NCBI RefSeq assembly: GCF_026196735.1
Contig: NZ_JAPHUF010000010.1
Span: 62,001 to 126,000, forward strand
Reading direction: 5' to 3'
From: Sulfurimonas sp.
Lineage (GTDB): Bacteria > Campylobacterota > Campylobacteria > Campylobacterales > Sulfurimonadaceae
DNA length: 64,000 nt
Under the pieces are notes generated by a model. The model was not told the DNA's origin and ran no database searches. It worked only from the letters and a program-made list of their open reading frames with translations. Within the stretch, counting starts at the first letter, position 1. Every line of letters starts with the position of its first letter. Made by a program: the position numbers and the translations under genes. Shown one piece after another: positions 1 through 7,550 of the stretch.

Positions 1-2458
1 CAGTTACAATGTTAATATTAAGCTTCTCAAAGCACTCCATAATATATGCTAAAAGACCTTTTTGATTTTGTGTGTGTACGCTCACTTCGGCATGTGTAAG
101 AGAATGTTCGCAATCAATTGCAATCTCTTTTTTATCGATAATCACATTTTTCATCTCTACATGTAGATTCATGTCAAATGCATTTTTAACTATGTTTTCA
201 ACTTCAATTATTTCGTTAGAACCTATATTTTCAATAAACTCTATTTTAAAGTATTTCACATCATCAAAAAGTGTAAAAATTTCCATAGATGCGACATCCA
301 GATGGCTTAACTTCGCAAGCAGATAACTGATATTTAGAGGAATTCTTCTGTATATTTCAATGCTAAGAGAGCCGTCAACATGTATAGAATAATCATACTC
401 TTTAGTCTCTTTTGCTTTTTTTGCTATTTTAATTATATCTATGGGGGTATGCTTAAAAAAGAAAAGATTTGACTCTACACGCAGAAGTTTTGTCTGTAAA
501 AGTTTTGGCAGTTGTAAAAACTCTGGAAGTTTTTGCACACGCTTTTCTATATTTATTCTTTTAGTCGCATCGGTGATTCTGCCGAGGTTTTGTGCTACTT
601 CTAGGGCACTTGTGTACAGGTCATAAAGAAGTTTTGAGTTAAATGAGTTGTAAACATCTCCTCCAACTCCGTTTATATCCGCATATGTCAATACATACAA
701 AAGCTTTAAGTTTTTAATATCCTGAACACTTGACATAAATTTATACAGAGTTTTTTCATTATGTATATTTTGTTTAAAGGCAACACTGCTCATAGTTACA
801 TGTTGTTTGACCAAAGTAACACATCTCTGTATCTCTTCTTCTTTAAACTTTAATTTTTTAACAAAAGGGACAATAAGTTTGGCACCGACTTCGCTATGGT
901 CTTGTTTTCTGCCTTTTCCGGTATCATGAAAAAGAGTGACGACCTTTAAAAGTACTTTTTCATCTTCACTGAATTCATCATAAAGCTCTTTTATAAAAGG
1001 GTCTTGTATATTTTCTAGGGCCTCGACACATTTGATGGAGTGAATATCTACGGGATAGTGATGATATCCGTCAAATTGCGGTAGATGAAGCACCTTTTTG
1101 AAGTTGGTAAATAGATGATGAAGTATCCCCGCATCGTAAAAAAGTTTTAAAAAACAGTACATATGTCTTTTTTTCAGCAAATCTTTTAAGAGCATGTGAG
1201 TTTTTGGTTTTAACGGAGGTGATATTTTTGCATAAGTGAATTGGTTTAAAAATCCAGCATCAAAATGATAAAATTTGTCAGGAAGCTTTACTAATATTTC
1301 TAAAAGATTATCTACATTTTGAACTTTTAAATTAAATGAGGCAAAAATTCTATCATCGAGTTCATAAATACCTTTGCTGATGCGGTTATGTCTGAATTTA
1401 GCTACATATGACATGTCACATAGGTATGGCCTTACCATTTTTTTAACAAAGATTTGAGTAAAGTTACTGATACGCCACTGTGCTTCTAGGACTTTGGTTA
1501 CCATCTTTTGTTGATTTCTAAAGCCGAGCATTCTTGTAACTTCAGGTATATGTTCAAGAAGAAGTCTGTCTTCTTGCTTGTGTGTTATCAAGTGAAGGGC
1601 GCTTCTAACACGAAATAAAAGCTCAAGTGCGCTTCTGTAGTCTCTGTACTCCTCTTCAGAAAATAATTTTTGGGTTAAATCTTTTAAAGCAGTAACGCCA
1701 TAAATCGTATGTGCCACCCAAAAAATAAGGTTTGAATCCCTCAACCCGCCAACACTCTCTTTGATATTTGGCTGCATTGAATTTGGATATTTTTTTCGTC
1801 TAATCTGTGCTTCTTCTACTTTGGCAAATATAAACTCTTTTTGATTATAAAGCCGTATTTTATTTAGCTCTTTTGTAGTTGCGTGCCAGGCAAAATTAGA
1901 ACCTGTTATAAATCTGGCTTCCATAAGAGAAGTCCTGATGGTAATATCTTCATTACTGGCAGGAAACAAGTCTTTTAGTTCGTGAACGCGGTGCCCCAGT
2001 TTAAGTCCCCCGTCAAGAGCCAGATAGAAAAATTTTTCAATAATCAGCTCAGAGTTAAAACCATCAACTTTTTCATAAACTATCAGCAGGTCGATATCGC
2101 TGTGAACACAAAGTTGTTCACGTCCATAGCTTCCAAGAGCTACAATAGCTATGGGAATAGAGTTTCTCATCGGGATATAGTTTCCAAAAACGCGTCTTAG
2201 AACTGTTTTGTACATCAGAGATATTATAGAGTCTAGCTGTTTTGTGTGACGAACTAAAAAATCTTTACCTTGGTTCTTTGTGAAAAGTTCCGGTAGAGAA
2301 GTTTTATACTCATCAATGTAAGCTTTAAAAAGTTTTGACAGCTCAAAATCAGAGCCATTTTTCTCTATAATATCTTCAATTTGTAGCACAATGTCCAAGT
2401 CAAGTCCTGAAAGTTTTTTACTATTATAGTGTAGTTGTCTAAATTTGATATAATCCAC
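1..2458 (-). CDS. glnD: [Protein-PII] uridylyltransferase / uridylyl-removing enzyme GlnD (3' end cut by window edge)
   Basis: This enzyme modifies the nitrogen signal protein PII according to glutamine level. The minus strand reads open from base 1 to about 2458, giving roughly 819 residues. An N-terminal nucleotidyltransferase motif (GSYGRE, then SDIDLL) lies near residue 108. A PNIKESVGGLRD segment follows, typical of GlnD. An HD phosphohydrolase core is seen as FHDTGKGRKQDHSEVGA. An ACT-type C-terminus (SVHTQNQKGLLAYIMECF) runs off the left edge, so the natural stop is missing. GlnD is usually about 850-890 residues, so only a short tail is lost. No ATG is well placed. I chose the GTG at 2458, which has a weak ribosome-binding site; a later TTG is possible. 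It is divergent from the AI-2-like gene pair. Confidence 0.93.
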   Translation of the reverse strand, partial: MDYIKFRQLHYNSKKLSGLDLDIVLQIEDIIEKNGSDFELSKLFKAYIDEYKTSLPELFTKNQGKDFLVRHTKQLDSIISLMYKTVLRRVFGNYIPMRNSIPIAIVALGSYGREQLCVHSDIDLLIVYEKVDGFNSELIIEKFFYLALDGGLKLGHRVHELKDLFPASNEDITIRTSLMEARFITGSNFAWHATTKELNKIRLYNQKEFIFAKVEEAQIRRKKYPNSMQPNIKESVGGLRDSNLIFWVAHTIYGVTALKDLTQKLFSEEEYRDYRSALELLFRVRSALHLITHKQEDRLLLEHIPEVTRMLGFRNQQKMVTKVLEAQWRISNFTQIFVKKMVRPYLCDMSYVAKFRHNRISKGIYELDDRIFASFNLKVQNVDNLLEILVKLPDKFYHFDAGFLNQFTYAKISPPLKPKTHMLLKDLLKKRHMYCFLKLFYDAGILHHLFTNFKKVLHLPQFDGYHHYPVDIHSIKCVEALENIQDPFIKELYDEFSEDEKVLLKVVTLFHDTGKGRKQDHSEVGAKLIVPFVKKLKFKEEEIQRCVTLVKQHVTMSSVAFKQNIHNEKTLYKFMSSVQDIKNLKLLYVLTYADINGVGGDVYNSFNSKLLYDLYTSALEVAQNLGRITDATKRINIEKRVQKLPEFLQLPKLLQTKLLRVESNLFFFKHTPIDIIKIAKKAKETKEYDYSIHVDGSLSIEIYRRIPLNISYLLAKLSHLDVASMEIFTLFDDVKYFKIEFIENIGSNEIIEVENIVKNAFDMNLHVEMKNVIIDKKEIAIDCEHSLTHAEVSVHTQNQKGLLAYIMECFEKLNINIVT
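2446..2454 (+). promoter_or_regulatory. Candidate extended -10 promoter for the lsrG-like/lsrK pair
   Basis: A perfect TATAAT hexamer at 2449-2454 is preceded by TGA, giving the extended -10 form TGnTATAAT. It lies about 40 bases before the ATG at 2495, which would give a leader of about 34 nt. No clear -35 box is seen, which is common in Campylobacterota. It overlaps the very start of the divergent glnD, so the two genes may influence each other. The assignment is from sequence only. Confidence 0.5.
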
Positions 2459-2494
2459 CAGATTAAATTTTAAACAAAAAGAGAGAAGTAGATT

Positions 2495-2782
2495 ATGACA
2501 ATTACAAAAAGAGTAACTTTTATAGCAAAAGAGGGAAGTGAAGCTAAGATGAAAGAGCTTTTAACAGCTATGGTTGAGCCGAGTAAAAAAGAAGACGGCT
2601 GTATTTTTTACGATATTTTTGTGTATGAAAATAACCCAAGAAAATTTATGGCAGTTGAGTCTTGGAGAGATGAAGCGGCACTAGATGGTCATAAAGCAAC
2701 AGAGCATTACGCTATTTATAAATCTTCTTACGAGCCGTATTGTGAGAAAAAATATAGTGATGAATTAGAAGTTCTAGGTTAG
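2495..2782 (+). CDS. Antibiotic-biosynthesis-monooxygenase-fold protein, LsrG-like
   Basis: A 95-residue protein of the small ABM (dimeric ferredoxin-like) family. The pattern EDGCIFYDIFVYENNP, then FMAVESWRDEAALDGHKATEHY, is typical of the family. LsrG, which isomerises phospho-AI-2 after LsrK phosphorylates it, is a 96-residue member. The gene ends 4 bases before an LsrK-type kinase, so the context supports an LsrG-like role. ABM proteins are functionally diverse (quinol monooxygenases, isomerases), and sequence alone does not settle the reaction. A purine-rich ribosome-binding site (agagagaag) precedes the ATG. Family assignment is firm; the LsrG role is an inference from neighbourhood. 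Confidence 0.72.
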   Translation: MTITKRVTFIAKEGSEAKMKELLTAMVEPSKKEDGCIFYDIFVYENNPRKFMAVESWRDEAALDGHKATEHYAIYKSSYEPYCEKKYSDELEVLG

Positions 2783-2786
2783 ATTT

Positions 2787-4349
2787 ATGCAGTATTTAAT
2801 GGCTATAGATGCAGGAACAGGAAGTATCAGGGCTGTAATATTTGACACTTTAGGCAATCAGATAAGTGCTGCTCAAAAAGAGTGGACGCATTTAGAAGAG
2901 TCAGGTGTTGCTAATAGTATGAGTTTTGACTTTGAGAAAAACTGGGAGCTGGCATGTACATGTATAAAAGAGTCATTAAATAGTGCAAACTTGAGTGGTG
3001 AAGATATAGTAGCTCTCAGTGCTACAAGCATGCGTGAGGGAATTGTACTTTACGATAAAAAAGGCCGCGAACTTTGGGCAGTTGCAAATGTTGATGCAAG
3101 AGCGGATAAAGAAGTTAAATACCTAAAAGAAAATTTTGTCGGTATTGAAGAAGAATTTTATCAAGAGTCCGGACAGACATTCGCACTTGGTGCTCTTCCT
3201 AGAATTATGTGGCTTAAAAACAACAGACCTGAGATATATGAGAAGGTTGCAAATATCTCAATGATTGGTGATTGGATACTCTCTCGCCTTAGCGGAGTTA
3301 TCGCAACCGACCCTAGTAATGGCGGAACAACAGGAATATTTTCACTTAAAAACCGTGACTGGATGCCGGAAATGGCAAAAAAAGTAGGCCTTAAAGATGA
3401 CATTTTTCCAAAAGTTTTAGAAGTCGGAACTTTAATGGGAAGTGTTACTGAGGAAGCTAAAAAGCAAACTGGTCTCTCAGTAGCTACAAAAGTAGTCATG
3501 GGTGGCGGAGATGTTCAGCTTGGCTCAGCAGGCTTAGGTGTTGTAGAACTTGGACAGGCGGCGATACTCGGCGGTTCTTTTTGGCAGCAGGTTGTAAATA
3601 TCAAAAGTGATACTAAACCGCCAAAAAACATGAGTGTAAGAGTAAATCCACATGTCATAAAAGGGCAATCTCAAGCAGAAGGGATTACCTTTTTTAGCGG
3701 TCTTGTGATGAGATGGTTCAGAGATGCTTTTTGTGATATGGAAAAACTTGAAGCCAAAGAGAAAGGTGTTGATGTTTATAAGATTTTGGAGGAAAAAGCT
3801 TCGAAAATCCCTGTTGGTTCAAATGGGATTTTACCTATTTTTTCAGACAGCATGAAGTACGGCAAATGGTATCATGCATCTCCTAGTTTTTTAAACCTTA
3901 GTATAAACCCAGACATTTGCAACCGTGCTTCAATGTTTAGAAGTCTGCAAGAAAACGCTGCTATAGTCTCAAGTATAAATCTCGATAAAATAAAAGAATT
4001 TACAAATATAAAAATAGATGAAATTGTTTTTGCAGGCGGTGCAAGTAAAGGGGTGCTTTGGTCTCAAATAGTTGCAGATGTGACAGGATGTAGAGTAAAA
4101 ATCCCAAAAGTTACAGAAGCCACTGCTTTAGGTGCTGCAATGGCCGCTGGAGTGGGAGTTGGAATATATAAAAATATCGCCTCAGCTGCAAAAGAGTTAG
4201 TTGTTTGGGATAAAACTTATGAGCCAAATATGGCAAATAAAAAAGTGTATGATGACATAAAAATAAAGTTTGAAAAAGCTTACGAAGTACAATTAAAGTT
4301 AGTAGATGATAATATTACGACTTCAATGTGGAAAGCACCTGGTCTTTAA
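2787..4349 (+). CDS. lsrK: Autoinducer-2 kinase, LsrK type (FGGY carbohydrate kinase)
   Basis: LsrK phosphorylates the quorum-sensing signal AI-2 (DPD) in the cytoplasm. This 520-residue protein has the FGGY kinase layout: phosphate-1 motif DAGTGSIRAVIFD near residue 8, SMREGIVLY near residue 92, VDARA near 109, GGGDVQLG near 237, and a C-terminal adenosine motif FAGGASKG followed by EATALGAAMAAG. It ends in TTSMWKAPGL, like E. coli LsrK as I remember it. That similarity along the whole length separates it from xylulose or glycerol kinases. No lsrACDB transporter or lsrR regulator is visible in the window. The next gene, metK, makes the SAM from which AI-2 is ultimately derived. Confidence 0.88.
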   Translation: MQYLMAIDAGTGSIRAVIFDTLGNQISAAQKEWTHLEESGVANSMSFDFEKNWELACTCIKESLNSANLSGEDIVALSATSMREGIVLYDKKGRELWAVANVDARADKEVKYLKENFVGIEEEFYQESGQTFALGALPRIMWLKNNRPEIYEKVANISMIGDWILSRLSGVIATDPSNGGTTGIFSLKNRDWMPEMAKKVGLKDDIFPKVLEVGTLMGSVTEEAKKQTGLSVATKVVMGGGDVQLGSAGLGVVELGQAAILGGSFWQQVVNIKSDTKPPKNMSVRVNPHVIKGQSQAEGITFFSGLVMRWFRDAFCDMEKLEAKEKGVDVYKILEEKASKIPVGSNGILPIFSDSMKYGKWYHASPSFLNLSINPDICNRASMFRSLQENAAIVSSINLDKIKEFTNIKIDEIVFAGGASKGVLWSQIVADVTGCRVKIPKVTEATALGAAMAAGVGVGIYKNIASAAKELVVWDKTYEPNMANKKVYDDIKIKFEKAYEVQLKLVDDNITTSMWKAPGL

Positions 4350-4378
4350 GGCTAAAATCAAAAAGTGTTTTCTGAACT

Positions 4379-4395
4379 AGCATAGTTTTTATGCT
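4379..4395 (+). other. Small inverted repeat between lsrK and metK
   Basis: AGCATA and TATGCT form a perfect 6-bp stem around a GTTTT loop, about 20 bases before the metK ATG. It could be a small RNA hairpin or a protein site. There is no T-run of the kind expected after an intrinsic terminator, and the stem is short for a riboswitch. Confidence 0.3.
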
Positions 4396-4416
4396 GATAA
4401 TAATTCAAGGAAAAAG

Positions 4417-5616
4417 ATGTATTTATTTACGAGTGAAGTAGTTAGTCCAGGACACCCAGATAAAGTTGCAGATATTATTGCAGACTCCATTGTTGATAAG
4501 TTGATTATCGGTGATGCAAGGTCAAGAGTTGCATCAGAGGTTTTTGTTGCTGGAAAACATATAGTAATCGGTGGGGAAGTTACATCAAACACAAAAGTAA
4601 CAACCGATGAGTATAAACAAATTGCACTCGATGCACTTATCAAAATCGGTTATGATGGAAATAAAAACTTTACTCATGAAGAGTGTCTTTATCCTGAAGA
4701 TGTGGATGTTCAAGTACTTCTAAATCGTCAAAGTCCAGACATCAATCAAGGTGTTGACCAAGAAGATGGTGAGACTGGCGCGGGTGATCAGGGGATTATG
4801 TTTGGTTATGCTGATTCTGAAACAAACAACTATATGCCAAGTGCTATCACTTACGCAAGAATGTTAATGGAAAAAGTATATCACTATGCTTTAGCTCATC
4901 CATATAAACTTGGTGTTGATATTAAGACACAAGTTACAATGGATTATGGTCAAAAGGCAAATTTTGAAGAGTGTAACCCTCAAAAAATTCACACCATAGT
5001 AGTTTCAGCTCCATGTGTATCTAGTATGAATATAGAGACTGTTCGTGAACTTTTAATGGAACTTATTATTGATACCGGACTTCCTAAAAGTCTTTTTGAC
5101 CCAAAAGACTGTATTATCCATCTTAACCCGACTGGAAAGTATGTGTCTCACTCTCCGCTTCATGACAGCGGCTTGACAGGCAGAAAACTTATCGTAGACA
5201 GTTTTGGCGGTTATGCACCTATTGGCGGCGGGGCACAAAGCTCAAAAGACTACACAAAAGTTGACAGAAGCGGACTTTATGCAGGTCGTTATATAGCCAA
5301 GCATATAGTAGCTGCAGGTTTGGCAAAAAAAGCAATAGTTCAACTCTCTTATGCGATAGGTGTTGCAAAACCGACTTCTGTTTCAGTTGATACATGTGGA
5401 ACAGTTATAGATGGTTTAGATGATGACAAGTTGTCGACTTTTGTTCAGGACAACTTCTCTTTGACTCCAAATTGGATTACAAAAAAGTTTGCTCTTGATA
5501 AGCCGAGTGAAAAGACATTTCTTTATGCAGATGTTGCTGCTCGCGGTCAAGTTGGGCAGAGTGATTATCCATGGGAACAACTTGATGAACTTGAAAAATT
5601 TGAAGCTCTAAAATAA
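4417..5616 (+). CDS. metK: S-adenosylmethionine synthetase
   Basis: MetK makes S-adenosylmethionine from methionine and ATP. The protein is 399 residues, close to the usual length of about 380-400. It starts with FTSEVVSPGHPDKVAD, carrying the ATP-binding His. It also shows GAGDQGIMFGYA, the glycine-rich GGAQSSKDYTKVDRS loop (K+ and phosphate site) and GLYAGRYIAKHIVAAGLA. A ribosome-binding site AAGGAAA precedes the ATG. mqnE starts 3 bases after its stop, and that radical SAM enzyme consumes SAM. Housekeeping gene, clear call. Confidence 0.97.
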   Translation: MYLFTSEVVSPGHPDKVADIIADSIVDKLIIGDARSRVASEVFVAGKHIVIGGEVTSNTKVTTDEYKQIALDALIKIGYDGNKNFTHEECLYPEDVDVQVLLNRQSPDINQGVDQEDGETGAGDQGIMFGYADSETNNYMPSAITYARMLMEKVYHYALAHPYKLGVDIKTQVTMDYGQKANFEECNPQKIHTIVVSAPCVSSMNIETVRELLMELIIDTGLPKSLFDPKDCIIHLNPTGKYVSHSPLHDSGLTGRKLIVDSFGGYAPIGGGAQSSKDYTKVDRSGLYAGRYIAKHIVAAGLAKKAIVQLSYAIGVAKPTSVSVDTCGTVIDGLDDDKLSTFVQDNFSLTPNWITKKFALDKPSEKTFLYADVAARGQVGQSDYPWEQLDELEKFEALK

Positions 5617-5619
5617 TTA

Positions 5620-6654
5620 ATGAGCAGAATAACTTTTGATGAGGCTCTGGCTCTTTATGATATGGACTTGTTTGAACTCGGTGTTATGGCCGATGATATT
5701 CGTCAGCAAATGCATGGTAAAAAAACATATTTCAATATCAATCGTCACATAAATCCTACAAATATCTGCGCAGATATTTGTAAGTTTTGTGCATATTCTG
5801 CAAACAGAAAAAATCCAAATCCATATACTATGAGCCATGAGCAGATTATGGAGATAGTAAAGGATGTAGAGTCTCGCGGTATTAAAGAAGTACATATAGT
5901 CTCTGCCCATAATCCTGATACTGGATTGGAATGGTATTTAGAGATATTCAAAAAGATTAAAACTGCTTATCCAGAGCTACATGTCAAAGCATTAACTGCT
6001 GCCGAGGTTGATTTTCTAGCCCGACACTACAACAAAAGTTATGATGAGATACTTGACTTGATGGTTGAGTATGGAGTTGATAGTATGCCTGGAGGCGGTG
6101 CTGAAATCTTTGATGAGAAAGTGCGAGATTATATCTGTAAGGGCAAAGTCACATCGTCACAATGGTTAGATATTCATCAAAAATGGCATGAGCGCGGTAA
6201 AAAGAGCAATGTTACTATGCTTTTTGGTCATGTTGAAGAGCGTAAAGACAGAATCGATCATATGATGAGAATAAGAGAACTTCAAGATAAGACAGGCGGG
6301 TTTAACTGCTTTATCCCTCTTGTTTACCAGACTGAGAATAACTACCTAAATGTAAAAGAGCAAATTACTGCAAATGAGATTTTAAAAACCATGGCAATCA
6401 GCCGTATTGTTTTAGACAATGTACCAAATTTAAAAGCTTACTGGGTAACAAGTACTGTAAACCTGGCTTTAGTTGCTCAAGAGTTTGGAGCAAATGATTT
6501 GGATGGAACAATTGAGAAAGAGTCTATAAACTCAGCTGCAGGTGCTAAAAGTGCAAATGGTGTGATTTTAGAAGACTTCACGGCACTTATAAAAAACAGT
6601 GGATTTATACCAGTTGAGAGAGACAGCGTTTATAATGAAATAAAGATTTGGTAA
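5620..6654 (+). CDS. mqnE: Aminodeoxyfutalosine synthase MqnE (futalosine menaquinone pathway)
   Basis: A radical SAM enzyme that joins adenosine with the chorismate-derived enolpyruvyl benzoate to make aminodeoxyfutalosine, an early step of the alternative menaquinone pathway used by Campylobacterota. The [4Fe-4S] cysteines are C50, C54 and C57 in NICADICKFCAY. Downstream SMPGGGAEIFD, TMLFGHVEERKDRIDHM and TGGFNCFIPLVYQTENN match the MqnE branch rather than MqnC. Length 344 residues is close to family norm. It follows metK with a 3-base gap and probably shares its transcript. Confidence 0.9.
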   Translation: MSRITFDEALALYDMDLFELGVMADDIRQQMHGKKTYFNINRHINPTNICADICKFCAYSANRKNPNPYTMSHEQIMEIVKDVESRGIKEVHIVSAHNPDTGLEWYLEIFKKIKTAYPELHVKALTAAEVDFLARHYNKSYDEILDLMVEYGVDSMPGGGAEIFDEKVRDYICKGKVTSSQWLDIHQKWHERGKKSNVTMLFGHVEERKDRIDHMMRIRELQDKTGGFNCFIPLVYQTENNYLNVKEQITANEILKTMAISRIVLDNVPNLKAYWVTSTVNLALVAQEFGANDLDGTIEKESINSAAGAKSANGVILEDFTALIKNSGFIPVERDSVYNEIKIW

Positions 6655-6689
6655 CTTTTCTTGATGATAATCAAAGCTTCAGTGTCTGA

Positions 6690-6718
6690 ATATTATTTTG
6701 GCTTTGCTGAAATAATAT
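6690..6718 (+). promoter_or_regulatory. Inverted repeat overlapping the first start codon of the glycan run
   Basis: ATATTATTT (6690-6698) and AAATAATAT (6710-6718) are a perfect 9-bp inverted repeat with an 11-base loop. The right arm contains the first two bases of the ATG at 6717. A second small hairpin, TTCAG-TGT-CTGAA, occupies 6678-6690 and shares one base with it, so the two could compete. I see no good ribosome-binding site before the ATG. This could limit translation of the first gene. The arms are all A/T, so stability is modest. Confidence 0.4.
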
Positions 6719-7550
6719 GAGTGATAATTATAATATATCGGTTGTAATTCCAACTTATAACCGATTTGAAGTTCTTGGGCGTGCTTTAGAGTCTGTTTTT
6801 TCTCAAACATATCATCCAAAAGAAGTCATTGTAATAGATGACGGCTCAACAGATGAAACCTCACAAATTCAAAATCTTTTCCCAAAAATAAAGTACTATT
6901 ATCAAGAAAACTCAGGTGTATCATCTGCAAGAAATCTAGGTATAAATAAATCTACATGTAACTGGATTGCATTTTTAGACTCTGATGATGAGTGGCATAT
7001 CGATAAACTGAAACAACATGTAGAGTTTCATAAAAGCTCTCCAGATACACTTATGAGTTATACGGATGAAAAGTGGATAAGAAACGGCATCGATGTTAAG
7101 TTGTCTAAAAAGTATCAAAAATTTGGTGGAGATATATTTGCTGAGTGTCTTTCCCACTGCATTATTGCTCCATCGGCGACAGTTATTCATAAAAGTTTAT
7201 TAGATGAAGTTGGACTTTTCGATGAGAGTCTTGAAGTATGTGAAGATTATGACATGTGGTTAAGAGTTGCTCTAAAAAATCAAATCGGTTTAATAGATAA
7301 AAAACTTATTATTAAATACGGTGGTGCAGATGATCAGCTAAGCAGTAAGTTTTGGGGTATGGACAGGTTTAGAGTTCAGGCTTTGGAAAAACTATTGGAC
7401 TTAGAGTTATCAAAAGAAAAAAAAGATTTAATTAGAGAAACTTTAGTTAAAAAGTACAGGGTGCTTTTAAAAGGCGCTATAAAATATGATAGAATGTTGC
7501 AAATTAAAGAGTATAAAATAAAAATAAAGAGATATGAATATGACCGATAG
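6717..7550 (+). CDS. Family 2 glycosyltransferase upstream of pglB
   Basis: A GT-A-fold inverting sugar transferase of 277 residues. Near the N-terminus are ISVVIPTYNR and VIDDGSTDET. The DxD-type motif lies in FLDSDDEW, and FDESLEVCEDYDMWLRVAL carries the usual acceptor-side ED motif. It has no membrane segment, so it would act at the inner face of the inner membrane. The last bases overlap the start of pglB, so the two are probably translationally coupled, and an N-glycan side-sugar role like that of PglI is plausible. Donor sugar cannot be read from sequence. Confidence 0.85.
   Translation: MSDNYNISVVIPTYNRFEVLGRALESVFSQTYHPKEVIVIDDGSTDETSQIQNLFPKIKYYYQENSGVSSARNLGINKSTCNWIAFLDSDDEWHIDKLKQHVEFHKSSPDTLMSYTDEKWIRNGIDVKLSKKYQKFGGDIFAECLSHCIIAPSATVIHKSLLDEVGLFDESLEVCEDYDMWLRVALKNQIGLIDKKLIIKYGGADDQLSSKFWGMDRFRVQALEKLLDLELSKEKKDLIRETLVKKYRVLLKGAIKYDRMLQIKEYKIKIKRYEYDR

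Noticed and set aside
72-2200. Plus-strand small open frames at the left edge
   Set aside because: They are antisense to the continuous glnD reading frame, which carries clear nucleotidyltransferase, HD and ACT motifs.
2787-4349. Xylulose or glycerol kinase
   Set aside because: Blocks such as SMREGIVLY, VDARA and the TTSMWKAPGL end match LsrK, not the sugar kinases.
4350-4416. Possible SAM riboswitch before metK
   Set aside because: Only a 6-bp stem is present in 67 bases, with none of the multi-helix structure of known SAM riboswitches.
5053-5238. Small open frames on the opposite strand of metK, carB, mreB and others
   Set aside because: They lie wholly within well-identified genes, have no ribosome-binding site and give low-complexity or Ser/Ile-rich translations.
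5620-6654. MqnC (cyclic dehypoxanthinyl futalosine synthase)
   Set aside because: HINPTNICADICKFCAY and the TMLFGHVEERKDRIDHM block fit the MqnE branch better.
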